Assembly: GCA_023435895.1 (NCBI GenBank)
Contig: JAEZLH010000006.1
Location: 1 to 64,000, forward strand
DNA length: 64,000 nucleotides
From: Bacillota bacterium
GTDB lineage: Bacteria > Bacillota > Clostridia > Lachnospirales > Lachnospiraceae
Direction of reading: 5' to 3'
Positions within the stretch are counted from its first letter, which is position 1. Each line of letters starts with the position of its first letter. The translations under genes were made by a program, and so were the position numbers. This document shows, in pieces, positions 16,811-26,131 of the stretch. The notes below the pieces were generated by a model. The model was not told the origin of the DNA, searched no databases, and saw only the letters and a list, made by a program, of their open reading frames with translations.

Positions 16811-19039
16811 ATGAATAAAAAGGATGGCAGAATACATCTAAAGTTATATATCACAATGGTTTTTTGTGTTGTGATGTCAGTCTTAATTACATCAACGATT
16901 CTTTATGTTAATTTCCAATCAATACTCATGAAACATGAGTATAATTCAAAGCTTTCGAAGATGGAAAGTGAAGCAGCAAGAATAACGAAATTATCTAACA
17001 TTTCGTTGAACACACTTTTTCAGATATACAATGATATCTCCGTTAAGAAGCTACTTCGTTATGATGATATTGATGCAACGGAAGAAAGCGCGGCATTTAT
17101 ACAGTTAAGATATTATTTGACCACGGTTCCAAATGTGGACTCAATCTATGTTTATAATGTTGGGAACAATCGCATCTATAATGTTACCAATGAGTCGGAG
17201 CTTGTGAAACCTTGGAGAGCGGATTATGATAAAAATGATCAGGATTTTTTTGATCGTTCGGCTATTGAAATGATTAACCACTGTTCTGATTATCTGCCCT
17301 TTGTCCCAGTTCCAAGGTATTATCAGGTGAATGAGCAATATTCCAAATGTGTCTATACGTATATGATGTATAACACCTTTAATAATACCAATCGTAGTGA
17401 TGTTGTTATGCTTAATTTAGATTCTCAATATCTGTTTCAGGAGGATCGAGATGATTTAAATAGCATTTCTTTGGTAGTGGATCAGAAGGATCGCATCGTA
17501 TATTCAAACTCAGATCGCTTTCCGGTGACGAAGCAGCTTACTCATGATTTTGATCCGAATAAAAATATTGAGAAAAAAGAATCCGGTTATTTTGTAACGA
17601 ATGTGGGTGGAGTGCAATCGGTTGTAATCTTCACAGGGGAGGATAAGCATCATTGGAGGTATATCAGCATTATCGATTACGATGTGCTGTTATCACAGGT
17701 TAACAAGATGCAAACAATCTGTATCATTATAACAGCCCTAATTGCATTGATTGGAGGAGTAATTGCACACGTTTTTTCCAGACGTCTTAGCATTCCAATT
17801 AAGACCTTATCTATGGACGTACTCCATTTGCAAAATGAGAATCGTAAGTTAGAACTGCAATCCAGAAACAGAAAAGTCATGGAGCTATTAGCCAATAACG
17901 GACAAGACAGCAAAGGGAATTATCTATCAGGCACCGATTTATTATCCTTTTTAGGAATGAATATCACCAAAGAAACTAAAATGTACCTATTATATCTTCA
18001 GGTTGATCGGTATAAAGCACTACCTGATCCGGTCAGTACCTCGGACCTGCAAGCTTATAAATTCGCTGCATTCAATATATTAGAAGAATTACTTACAGAG
18101 AAAGCAAAAACCTGTCATGTGGATTTAGAGAATGATAAAAGTATTCTGTTTATAGTTGGAGATTCACCCATATCAAAGGAGTATATGGAAACCATAATAA
18201 AGCAGATGCAACAAAGGATAAAAGAATATTTTTCGCTCTCCATATCAGTCATTGTAGCTGACAAAGGCGAAGAGCCGGATGATTTGTATTTAGTGTATGA
18301 TAGAATGAGGGGAATCTCCTCAAGAAGCCTTTTCTTTGGGGAAGCATATTTGGTGTTCCTATCAGATATTGAGGATAATTTAGAATACCATTATGAGTAT
18401 CCGGAACAAAAGGAAAAGCAGTTAATGGAGCAGCTTATGTTGGGAAAAGCTTCAGAGGCAAAAAGAATATATGATGAAATAATATCGCATACCTATCAAT
18501 TTCCTATTATTATCTACAATATGGTAGTCAACCGTTTGATTTTTGCACTTGATAACGTAGTTAATGTGCTAAAGAAGAATGGAGCTGAGAATTCCTTTAC
18601 AGGTTTCTTTATTCTGACGAATTTAATTCAGGAGTCTGATACACTCGAAATACGGAATGAAAAGTTCTATGAACTATTTGATCGAATACAATTAGAACTT
18701 GAAAAGAGAAAAGGCGATAAACAAGAACAGGTGGTAGAAAGGATCAATCATCTCATAGAAAAAGGCTTTGAAGATCCCGACTTCTCACTGGATTATCTAG
18801 GCGACGCCATCGGAATGTCAACAGCATATATGTGCAGACTGTATAAACAATATACTGGAAAGACGATTATAGATGTATTAGCAGACTTTCGAATGAACCG
18901 GGCAAGAGAGCTATTAAAAAATACTGATTTTTCTGTAAATGAAATTGCAGAAAAGGTAGGATATTCCAATTCCACCTATTTTTACAGGGTATTTAAGAAG
19001 GAAAACGGTGTTACACCCAATGAATATCGAAGAAAGTAA
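16811..19039 (+). CDS. membrane-bound AraC-type regulator with extracellular Cache sensor
   Basis: A 742-residue one-component sensor. TM1 is at about residues 12-34, an extracellular Cache-like domain at 35-290 (SIYVYNVGNNRIYNVTNESE, SGYFVTNVGG), and TM2 at 296-318. A cytoplasmic linker of about 320 residues follows, then a C-terminal AraC helix-turn-helix pair (MSTAYMCRLYKQYTGKTIIDVLADFRMNRARELL ... VNEIAEKVGYSNSTYFYRVFKKENGVTPNEYRR). Such regulators sit beside sugar ABC operons in Paenibacillus and Lachnospiraceae and are presumed to sense sugars or the loaded binding protein. The next gene is a close paralog in tandem, separated by a terminator. GAAGGA lies upstream. Confidence 0.92.
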   Translation: MNKKDGRIHLKLYITMVFCVVMSVLITSTILYVNFQSILMKHEYNSKLSKMESEAARITKLSNISLNTLFQIYNDISVKKLLRYDDIDATEESAAFIQLRYYLTTVPNVDSIYVYNVGNNRIYNVTNESELVKPWRADYDKNDQDFFDRSAIEMINHCSDYLPFVPVPRYYQVNEQYSKCVYTYMMYNTFNNTNRSDVVMLNLDSQYLFQEDRDDLNSISLVVDQKDRIVYSNSDRFPVTKQLTHDFDPNKNIEKKESGYFVTNVGGVQSVVIFTGEDKHHWRYISIIDYDVLLSQVNKMQTICIIITALIALIGGVIAHVFSRRLSIPIKTLSMDVLHLQNENRKLELQSRNRKVMELLANNGQDSKGNYLSGTDLLSFLGMNITKETKMYLLYLQVDRYKALPDPVSTSDLQAYKFAAFNILEELLTEKAKTCHVDLENDKSILFIVGDSPISKEYMETIIKQMQQRIKEYFSLSISVIVADKGEEPDDLYLVYDRMRGISSRSLFFGEAYLVFLSDIEDNLEYHYEYPEQKEKQLMEQLMLGKASEAKRIYDEIISHTYQFPIIIYNMVVNRLIFALDNVVNVLKKNGAENSFTGFFILTNLIQESDTLEIRNEKFYELFDRIQLELEKRKGDKQEQVVERINHLIEKGFEDPDFSLDYLGDAIGMSTAYMCRLYKQYTGKTIIDVLADFRMNRARELLKNTDFSVNEIAEKVGYSNSTYFYRVFKKENGVTPNEYRRK

Positions 19040-19055
19040 AATATATTGAGCAAAA

Positions 19056-19084
19056 AAGAGAGAGCATCGATGCTCTCTTTTTTT
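19056..19084 (+). terminator. intrinsic terminator between the two AraC sensor genes
   Basis: AGAGAGCATC and GATGCTCTCT form a perfect 20-base palindrome flanked by A and T runs. The A run upstream also suits termination on the other strand. The second sensor gene therefore probably has its own promoter in 19085-19260. Confidence 0.85.
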
Positions 19085-19281
19085 ATGCCATTTATAAATA
19101 TCAACCAATTAAAGTAAAAATAAACCATCAAAAATATACGAAATCACAAAAAAATATAGTTATATCAAAATTGTACACTATCAAAAGTATGGATTAGAGA
19201 TGAATAACAGGATTTGAAAGTATACAAAGGTCAAAAACTATAATACGCTAATCTCACCTTAAAGGACATGGGGGAAGCTCA

Positions 19282-21528
19282 TTGGAGTCAGTTAAAAAAT
19301 CAGGAAATAAAGAAAGTAAAGTTTATCTGAATGTGTCAATTACCATCATTATATGTGTGGTAATCGGAATATTAATTACATCTTCCATACTATATGTAAA
19401 CTTTCAATCGATTTTAATGAAGCATGAGTATGAAACCAATCTTGAAAAAATGGAAAGTGAAGAAGCACAAAGATTGCAGTTATCCAATATTGCATTAAAT
19501 ACGTTATATCAGATTTATAAAGATATTTCTGTAACCAGACTTCTTACTTTTAAAGAGATTGATGCTACCGCGGAGAATGCAGCATTTTTGCAGTTGCGTT
19601 ATTTCTTAGTAACGATTCCAAGCGTTGATTCTATCTATGTATACAACATGAAGAATGACAGGATTTATAACGTTACCAATGAAAGCGAACTGATTAAGCC
19701 GTGGAATAAAGACTATGATACCAGATCAGGTTTTTATGATCGCTCAGCAGTGGAGATGATTGAACATTGCACGGACTATATTCCGTTCACCGCAGTTCCC
19801 AGATATTATCAGGTCAATAAAAGCACCAACAAATGTGTTTACACTTATATTATGTATGACATTTTCAAAAATAGTGATCAAAGAAATGTAATTATGTTAA
19901 ATCTTGATCCTGAGTACCTTTTTTATTCAAAGGAAACAGAGGCATCTAGTACCAGATCACTCATTGTGGATAGCAGTGGTAAAGTAATCTACTCCAATTC
20001 CAAAGAGTTTAAAGTACTTGATAATGTAAAGCAGGATTTTGATTATAGCACCCTTGAGAAAGATGAAAAGTCCGGCTACTATATCACCGAAATTAATCAT
20101 CAGAAGGCGGTTGTAATCTACACGCAGACTGACAAATACGGCTGGAGATATATTAATATTATCGATTATAACGAGTTACTGTCCCAGGTGAATAAATTAC
20201 AATCAGTTATCGTAATTATCACGGTTTTGATTGCTGTAGTAGGACTGATCGTTGCCTTTATCTGTTCCTACCGATTATCAACACCGATTCGTATTATGAC
20301 AAAGGATATTAAAACTCTGAAAAGTGAGAGACGGCAGACAGAAATAATAACAAAAAGAATCAAACTGAAAGAGTTACTGGAAAGTGGCGGTGTACAAAGC
20401 GGGAAAAGTCCCAAAAGCGCATCGGAGCTTCTAGCTTTAGTGGGAATCCAAATGGCAGATAACCAATCCCTGGTTCTGCTATGTATCTGTGTGGATAATT
20501 ACCGAAATCTGTTGGAAGAGCTTGGTTCACAAATAATAGGTGCCTATAAATTTGGGGCAGTAAATATTCTCAATGAGTTAATGGGAGAAAGTGCAAATAC
20601 ATATTGTCTTGATTTGAGTCTTGATAAAAGCCTTCTGTTTGTAGTAACAGAAGGAAAAGCTGGGAAGGACACCTTTGATACTCATATTCAGCAGATGCAA
20701 AAACTGGTGAAGGAATATTTTAAGATTTCAATGTCCGTTGCGCTAAGTGACTTTTCACAGGATTCCAATCAGTTGTTTCATCAATATGAGCAGATGGAAG
20801 AAGCCCTATCCAGAAGTATGTTTTGGAAAGAGAGCACGATTATTCATTATTCGGATAGAAAAATACTTGCAGTACAAGATTATGAATATCCAGAGAGTAA
20901 AGAAAAGCAATTGATTGAGTGCGTGACTCATGGCAAGGCAAGCGAAGCAGAAGAACTATATCAATCCATTATTACACAAACCTATCCGTATCCAGTTGTT
21001 ATTTATAACATGGTAATTAGCCGTTTGGTCTTTATGATAAACAATGTTGTCAATCTGATTATGAAGAATAGCTCGATTCATTCTCTGACCAGCTCCATTC
21101 TCTTGACGAATCTTTTGCAAGAATTCAATACCGTCGAAGAAAGGAGTGATAAGTTCCATGAATTATTTGTACAGATTCAAAAAGACCTTGAGAATAAGAA
21201 AAGCGATAAACGAAATCAGATTATTACTGACATCAATCTTCAAATCCACAATGAGTATCAAAACCCCATGTTATCCATTGAGATGATGGCGGATCAGGTG
21301 GGGATGTCTACTGCATATATTTGCAGGATTTATAAGCAATATACCGGTAATACCATCAATGAAACACTCCTTAATAAGAGAATGGAACAAGCAAGATATT
21401 TATTAGAAGAAAGCACGTTGTCTGTAAATATCATATCAGAGAAAGTTGGATTTACAAATTCCTCATATTTCTACCGTGCGTTCAAGAAAGTAAATGGAGT
21501 GACTCCGAACGAATTTCGCAGGAAGTAG
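19282..21528 (+). CDS. membrane-bound AraC-type regulator, paralog of the preceding gene
   Basis: A 748-residue protein with the same architecture as its neighbour: TM1, Cache-like ectodomain, TM2, long linker, AraC helix-turn-helix. Several stretches are near identical (NFQSILMKHEY, RIYNVTNESEL, RYYQVN, MSTAYICRIYKQYTG), so this is a tandem duplication followed by divergence, mainly in the ectodomain and linker. The start is TTG, with GGGGGAAG about 6 bases before it; no in-frame ATG fits. The permease genes follow within about 100 bases. Two sensors for one transporter suggests two ligands or heteromer formation (inference). Confidence 0.9.
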   Translation: MESVKKSGNKESKVYLNVSITIIICVVIGILITSSILYVNFQSILMKHEYETNLEKMESEEAQRLQLSNIALNTLYQIYKDISVTRLLTFKEIDATAENAAFLQLRYFLVTIPSVDSIYVYNMKNDRIYNVTNESELIKPWNKDYDTRSGFYDRSAVEMIEHCTDYIPFTAVPRYYQVNKSTNKCVYTYIMYDIFKNSDQRNVIMLNLDPEYLFYSKETEASSTRSLIVDSSGKVIYSNSKEFKVLDNVKQDFDYSTLEKDEKSGYYITEINHQKAVVIYTQTDKYGWRYINIIDYNELLSQVNKLQSVIVIITVLIAVVGLIVAFICSYRLSTPIRIMTKDIKTLKSERRQTEIITKRIKLKELLESGGVQSGKSPKSASELLALVGIQMADNQSLVLLCICVDNYRNLLEELGSQIIGAYKFGAVNILNELMGESANTYCLDLSLDKSLLFVVTEGKAGKDTFDTHIQQMQKLVKEYFKISMSVALSDFSQDSNQLFHQYEQMEEALSRSMFWKESTIIHYSDRKILAVQDYEYPESKEKQLIECVTHGKASEAEELYQSIITQTYPYPVVIYNMVISRLVFMINNVVNLIMKNSSIHSLTSSILLTNLLQEFNTVEERSDKFHELFVQIQKDLENKKSDKRNQIITDINLQIHNEYQNPMLSIEMMADQVGMSTAYICRIYKQYTGNTINETLLNKRMEQARYLLEESTLSVNIISEKVGFTNSSYFYRAFKKVNGVTPNEFRRK

Positions 21529-21623
21529 GTTGCTTGATGGGAGACAAAAATAAAACAGTTTGAAAATTGGCTTGGCTAATTTCTTATATACAAATTTATT
21601 ACATAGATAACGGAGGCATATCA

Positions 21624-23126
21624 ATGAAAACAGTTGTTGCAAAGAGTTTCACTATAATACGGAGTGGAGACAGTTACTGGGAAAGGCTATACAAGGGAAA
21701 GAAGCTTGGAATATGGATCGCTTCAATAATCTCAGTAATTTCGGTTCTTTTACTGCTCATTATGAAGTCGATTCAGATTACGGACGGTTCTCAGCTTATG
21801 GATGTTTTAAGATTAAATATGCAGGAGAAAGGATTAGAAAATAGTTACAGCACCTTCAATATGCTATTGTTTGTTCATAAAAGCGGGCTGGGAGAACAGG
21901 GTTTTTTCGCTATGATTTTATTTGTGATTACCGTGGTAACCATTATATTAAATATTATGTATGTAATAAAAATTTCAAAATTTAGTTTAAGTAAAAGTAA
22001 TATAGCTATTTATGAAGCTGGTCAGTATGCCATGGTATTTAACATGGGATTAAGTCTAATGATTATCTTCTTTACCATCTATTCGAACAAGGTATTGGGA
22101 CTAAACAAGGTATTCTCCTTTTCCTTCTTGTTATATCCGTTGATGATTTTATCCATAGCAGGCTTTTTTATAATAAAGCGTATGGAAGCTCCGGAAAGAC
22201 AGTTATATAAGGAACCAGGCTTTTTAAAGGAGTTCAAAAAGAATTGGGTTTTGTTCCTGTTGTTATTTCCGGCAATCGTATTCTTTGCGATTAATAGCTA
22301 TCTTCCTATGGCAGGCGTGTATTTTGCATTTGAAAAATTTAATTTCAGGGACGGATTATGGACTAGCCCCTTTGTTATGTTTGATAATTTCGAATACATA
22401 TGGAAAGCTGATTTACCTAAGCTGGTAAAAAATACAGTTTTATACAATCTGGTATTTATTATTCTTGGTCATATATTTAAGATTTTTATTGCAATTTTAA
22501 TCAGTCAGCTTACCTTAAAATGGTTTAAACGGTTGAATCAAACCCTTATTTTTATGCCCCACTTTGTATCCTACGTTTTATTAAACGTTATCGTATATAA
22601 TGCTTTAACCTATGAAACAGGTGCGGTTAATACCTTCTTAACCTCAATTGGATTAAACCGAATTGATTTTTATAATACACCTGGTTATTGGCCTTTCATT
22701 ATTGTGTTTTTTGAATTATGGAAGGGCGTAGGATATGGTTCCGTTGTCTATCTTGCAGCAATTCTGGGTATCGATAAGACCTATTATGAAGCAGCTGAAG
22801 TTGACGGAGCGAATATTTTTCAACAAATCCGCTATATTACTTTGCCCCTCCTCAAACCTACTTTTATCATACTTGTTTTATTCTCATTAGGTAATATAAT
22901 GCGTGGTCAATTTGATTTGTTCTACCAAATCGTCGGCAATAACGGTATTTTGTACAATACAACAGATATTTTTGATACCTATGTATATCGCTTGACGATG
23001 ACGAATCCTTTAAATAATGGACTCGGTACAGCAGCTGGTTTATTCCAGTCCATCTTCGGATTTATCATTATTTTGATCACCAACTATATCGTTAAGCGAA
23101 GAAATGAAGACTACGCATTATTCTAA
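21624..23126 (+). CDS. LplB-type sugar ABC permease with an extra four-helix N-terminal domain
   Basis: A 500-residue permease. Residues about 205-500 are a normal LplB-like unit (LLFPAIVFFAINSYLPMAGVYFAFEKFNF ... YYEAAEVDGANIFQQIRYITLPLLKPTF, the EAA loop that meets the ATPase). Usual LplB proteins are near 310 residues. Here about 195 residues precede the core and carry four membrane helices near 30-52, 95-118, 138-155 and 163-182. The start with CGGAGG at 7 bases is clear, and there is no stop between the two parts. The extra domain is not one I recognise. No ATPase gene lies nearby; a shared MsmX-type ATPase is expected. Confidence 0.88.
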   Translation: MKTVVAKSFTIIRSGDSYWERLYKGKKLGIWIASIISVISVLLLLIMKSIQITDGSQLMDVLRLNMQEKGLENSYSTFNMLLFVHKSGLGEQGFFAMILFVITVVTIILNIMYVIKISKFSLSKSNIAIYEAGQYAMVFNMGLSLMIIFFTIYSNKVLGLNKVFSFSFLLYPLMILSIAGFFIIKRMEAPERQLYKEPGFLKEFKKNWVLFLLLFPAIVFFAINSYLPMAGVYFAFEKFNFRDGLWTSPFVMFDNFEYIWKADLPKLVKNTVLYNLVFIILGHIFKIFIAILISQLTLKWFKRLNQTLIFMPHFVSYVLLNVIVYNALTYETGAVNTFLTSIGLNRIDFYNTPGYWPFIIVFFELWKGVGYGSVVYLAAILGIDKTYYEAAEVDGANIFQQIRYITLPLLKPTFIILVLFSLGNIMRGQFDLFYQIVGNNGILYNTTDIFDTYVYRLTMTNPLNNGLGTAAGLFQSIFGFIIILITNYIVKRRNEDYALF

Positions 23127-23267
23127 TGAGAGATGCAAGGGCAGGTAGCGTTGCCTTAACGTACAGGATCAGATCTGAAAAGATATCAGATACAAGAAAG
23201 ACAGGAAGATGAACTTGTCATAAATGATTTATCTTAAGAAAGAGAAGAAAGGATAATATGAACGGAT

Positions 23268-24182
23268 ATGAAAATGAACAGAGTAAAAAATGTAGGAAAG
23301 ATAAAGAAATCCGGATATAGCCGCTCCTTTGATGCAATGGCCTATACATTTCTGACAATACTCGCAGTAATCTGTATTTTACCATTTTTACTAATATTGT
23401 CGGGATCACTAACGGAAAACAGTACCATACTTCGAGAGGGATACAGTATATTTCCAAAGAAATTTTCCTTGGATGCCTATAAGTTAATTTTGGGGAATCC
23501 AAAAGATATGATTAATGCCTATAAAGTTACCATATTTGTAACTGCTATGGGAACTGCGGTCGGATTATTACTGACAACCTTGACAGCGTATGTATTGTCA
23601 AGAAAGGAGTTCAAATATAGGAACAGAATATCATTCATTATTTATTTTACCACAATCTTTGGTGGTGGCTTGATTCCTTGGTACATCACGATTTCAAATA
23701 TATTAAATCTGCATGGAACATTAACCGCACTATGGTTACCCGGTGTTTTGTCCTCCTATAATATCATTTTGATGAGAACCTTTATCAAAGGCTCTGTACC
23801 GGATGAAATTACAGAAGCAGCCAAAATAGACGGGGCAGGACATGTAACGATTTTTGGTAGGATTGTACTTCCGGTACTGGGACCTGCTCTTGCTACAATC
23901 GGGTTGTTCCTGGCGCTAGGATATTGGAACAACTGGATGAGTTCTTCCTTATTCATTAATGATACTTCCAAATACATGCTGCAGTTCTATCTGTACAATC
24001 TATTAAACAGAGCACAGGCAATCAGGGATTTGGCATTGACCTCCGGTGTGGTGCTTGAGGTACCATCGGAATCAACAAAACTTGCTATGACGATTATTGT
24101 AACTGGACCAATTATCTTATTATACCCGTTCCTGCAAAAATATTTTGTATCCGGAATTACAGTTGGGGCAGTAAAGGGTTGA
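23268..24182 (+). CDS. YtcP-type sugar ABC permease
   Basis: A 304-residue inner-membrane permease of the carbohydrate-uptake-1 family. It has six hydrophobic segments, the typical opening AMAYTFLTILAVICILPFLLILSGSLT, and the EAA motif EITEAAKIDGAGHVTIFGRIVLPVLGPALAT. The C-terminus PFLQKYFVSGITVGAVKG is the family's standard end. It pairs with the LplB-like permease upstream and the lipoprotein downstream. Another ATG at 23258 opens a 20-codon frame in another phase; the ATG at 23268 is the first in frame, and 23274 is an alternative. Substrate is probably an oligosaccharide. Confidence 0.92.
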   Translation: MKMNRVKNVGKIKKSGYSRSFDAMAYTFLTILAVICILPFLLILSGSLTENSTILREGYSIFPKKFSLDAYKLILGNPKDMINAYKVTIFVTAMGTAVGLLLTTLTAYVLSRKEFKYRNRISFIIYFTTIFGGGLIPWYITISNILNLHGTLTALWLPGVLSSYNIILMRTFIKGSVPDEITEAAKIDGAGHVTIFGRIVLPVLGPALATIGLFLALGYWNNWMSSSLFINDTSKYMLQFYLYNLLNRAQAIRDLALTSGVVLEVPSESTKLAMTIIVTGPIILLYPFLQKYFVSGITVGAVKG

Positions 24183-24241
24183 TATTTTGCACGGAAAGTG
24201 CTTAATATAAATATTAAATTATGGGAGGAAACAAAAAAGCA

Positions 24242-25849
24242 ATGAAAAAAATTATCAGTATTGTATTAGTGCTTTGCATGGTATTGTCTTTGGCTGCCTG
24301 CCAAAACAAACCAACAAAAGAAACAGACAGCAAACCAACTGTTGCAGTTGGTGATGACAAGGGAGCAGAGGCTACAAAGCCTGCATCCAATGACCCGAAG
24401 GAAAGATATGATCTTTCTCAACCAGTAAATTTAGTATTTTATTTAGTTGGTGATCCTGGTAAGGATTATCAATCCGTAGTAACAGAGCTGAATAAATATC
24501 TCAGCGAAAAAATCAATACTACCATAGAATTCCGTTTTACAACCTGGACAGACTGGTCACAAAAGTATAATTTGGTGCTTTCCTCTGGTGAGCAATGTGA
24601 TTTAATGTATGCAGCGAACTGGACAGATTATGGCAACTTATCTCAAACAGGAGCATTCTATGAATTAGATAATTTACTTGGTCAATACGCTCCAAACCTT
24701 TCAAAATTAATTGATAAGAGCATTTTTGATATGTGTAAGGTAGATGGTAAAATCTATTGTGTACCCGCAGATCAGAGAACCTATGCAGCATCCGGTATTC
24801 GTTACAGAGAAGACTTAAGAAAGAAATATAACCTTCCGGTACCCAATACCTTGGAGAATTTTGAAGCTTATATCAGTGGAATTCAGAAAAACGATCCCGA
24901 CCAAGGACTCATTTCTCCTATTACCATCGGCAACAATTACATGAATGCATTCTATATGAATATGATCTTTGGCTTAAAATATGGCTGGGGAATGGCAAAC
25001 TATGGTCTGACTGCTAACTATGAAACACCTACTCAAGTAAATGATTATTGGAGATCTCCTGAATTTTCAGAAGACATGAAACTGCTGAAAAAGTGGGCTG
25101 ATATGGGATTCTGGTCAAGAAGCTCCATGTCTAATACAGAAGAAGATGATTTTGATGAAGGCCTAATTGTAGCATCCGTCGCTAATATGAATCAGGATAA
25201 ATGGATTGGTTCCTATAATGTTGCAAAAGAGAAGCATCCCGATTGGGAAATCGGTTATGTAACCTATGGTGTAGTACAAAATACACTTGCTCCTGCATCC
25301 CCGTTACAGAATGCAACCGTAATCCCTCACAACTCCAAAAATCCGGAAAGAGCTTTAATTGCACTTGACTTCCTTATGACAGATGAAAAAGCCAATGACC
25401 TTGTTCAGTATGGTATTCAAGGCAAGCACTGGAACCTTGTGGAAGGTAAGTACTATGAGGAAATCAAAGATGCAGGCTTTAGCTATGAGAATATGAACAC
25501 CTGGGATTTAAGAAATCACGAATTCAAGAAGGAAATGAAGCCCAGTGACGATACAGCATACAAGGATCTGATTGATTCTTATGATAAAGTGGTTGAAACT
25601 ACAAAGTGGAAGGGGAAAGAATTAGGCACCGGTTTCATCGAAGATTATTCTTCCTATGAAATTGAACGTGCAAATCTGAACTCCGTAATTTCACAATATC
25701 TGACACCAATTCAGGCAGGACTAGTGAGCGATGTAGATGCATCAATTGCAGGGTTCTTAAAGCAAGCAGATGCAGCAGGTCTTAAGAAGATACAGGATAG
25801 CTACAAAGCACAGTGGATTAAACATTGTGAAGAATTTGGATATAAATAA
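24242..25849 (+). CDS. extracellular solute-binding lipoprotein of the sugar ABC system
   Basis: A 535-residue lipoprotein. The signal peptide is MKKIISIVLVLCMVLSLAAC, with lipobox LAAC and lipidated Cys20. A Thr/Lys/Asp-rich linker follows, then a family-1 (LplA-like) binding fold with Trp/Tyr-rich stretches (TTWTDWSQKYNLVLSSGEQCDLMYAANWTDY). The C-terminal part resembles the DUF3502-type domain found in such proteins. An ATG at 24221 overlaps the GGGAGG ribosome site and is rejected. It is the third gene of the permease operon. A hairpin follows. It should capture glycans for import; the ligand is unknown. Confidence 0.92.
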   Translation: MKKIISIVLVLCMVLSLAACQNKPTKETDSKPTVAVGDDKGAEATKPASNDPKERYDLSQPVNLVFYLVGDPGKDYQSVVTELNKYLSEKINTTIEFRFTTWTDWSQKYNLVLSSGEQCDLMYAANWTDYGNLSQTGAFYELDNLLGQYAPNLSKLIDKSIFDMCKVDGKIYCVPADQRTYAASGIRYREDLRKKYNLPVPNTLENFEAYISGIQKNDPDQGLISPITIGNNYMNAFYMNMIFGLKYGWGMANYGLTANYETPTQVNDYWRSPEFSEDMKLLKKWADMGFWSRSSMSNTEEDDFDEGLIVASVANMNQDKWIGSYNVAKEKHPDWEIGYVTYGVVQNTLAPASPLQNATVIPHNSKNPERALIALDFLMTDEKANDLVQYGIQGKHWNLVEGKYYEEIKDAGFSYENMNTWDLRNHEFKKEMKPSDDTAYKDLIDSYDKVVETTKWKGKELGTGFIEDYSSYEIERANLNSVISQYLTPIQAGLVSDVDASIAGFLKQADAAGLKKIQDSYKAQWIKHCEEFGYK

Positions 25850-25892
25850 AAAATATGATTTAACAGTATAAGAGTTATTACTATAAGGTCAT

Positions 25893-25938
25893 AAGGGGTG
25901 CTGCAAAATATGAGATATAGTATTTTGTAACACCCCTT
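25893..25938 (+). terminator. hairpin after the solute-binding protein gene, probable terminator
   Basis: AAGGGGTG pairs with CACCCCTT, and CAAAATA with TATTTTG continues the stem with small bulges. The downstream T content is modest, so partial termination or mRNA end protection is possible. Confidence 0.6.
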
Positions 25939-25980
25939 ATTATTGCTAATAGTTATGCAATTGTAAAATAGAGAAGCTTA

Positions 25981-26060
25981 TTGTACAACGCAGATACAAT
26001 TCGGAACATAAGCTAAGCCCATAGTGGGTTGGAGCATAAAAATTTGTATCTGTTGTACAT
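25981..26060 (+). repeat. 80-base long hairpin upstream of the GH30 gene
   Basis: GTACAAC-GC-AGATACAA pairs with TTTGTATCTG-TTGTAC apart from a two-base bulge. The interior carries a second stem, AGCCCA-TAG-TGGGTT, flanked by GC/GC. It lies after the lipoprotein terminator and about 70 bases before GH30. It may be a regulatory RNA structure or a dispersed repeat; I match it to no known class. Confidence 0.45.
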
Positions 26061-26131
26061 ACAAAACCACAATAATATTACTTAGCAATGAAATTGTCGT
26101 TATAACAGTCACATAGTCGGAGGATGAATAA

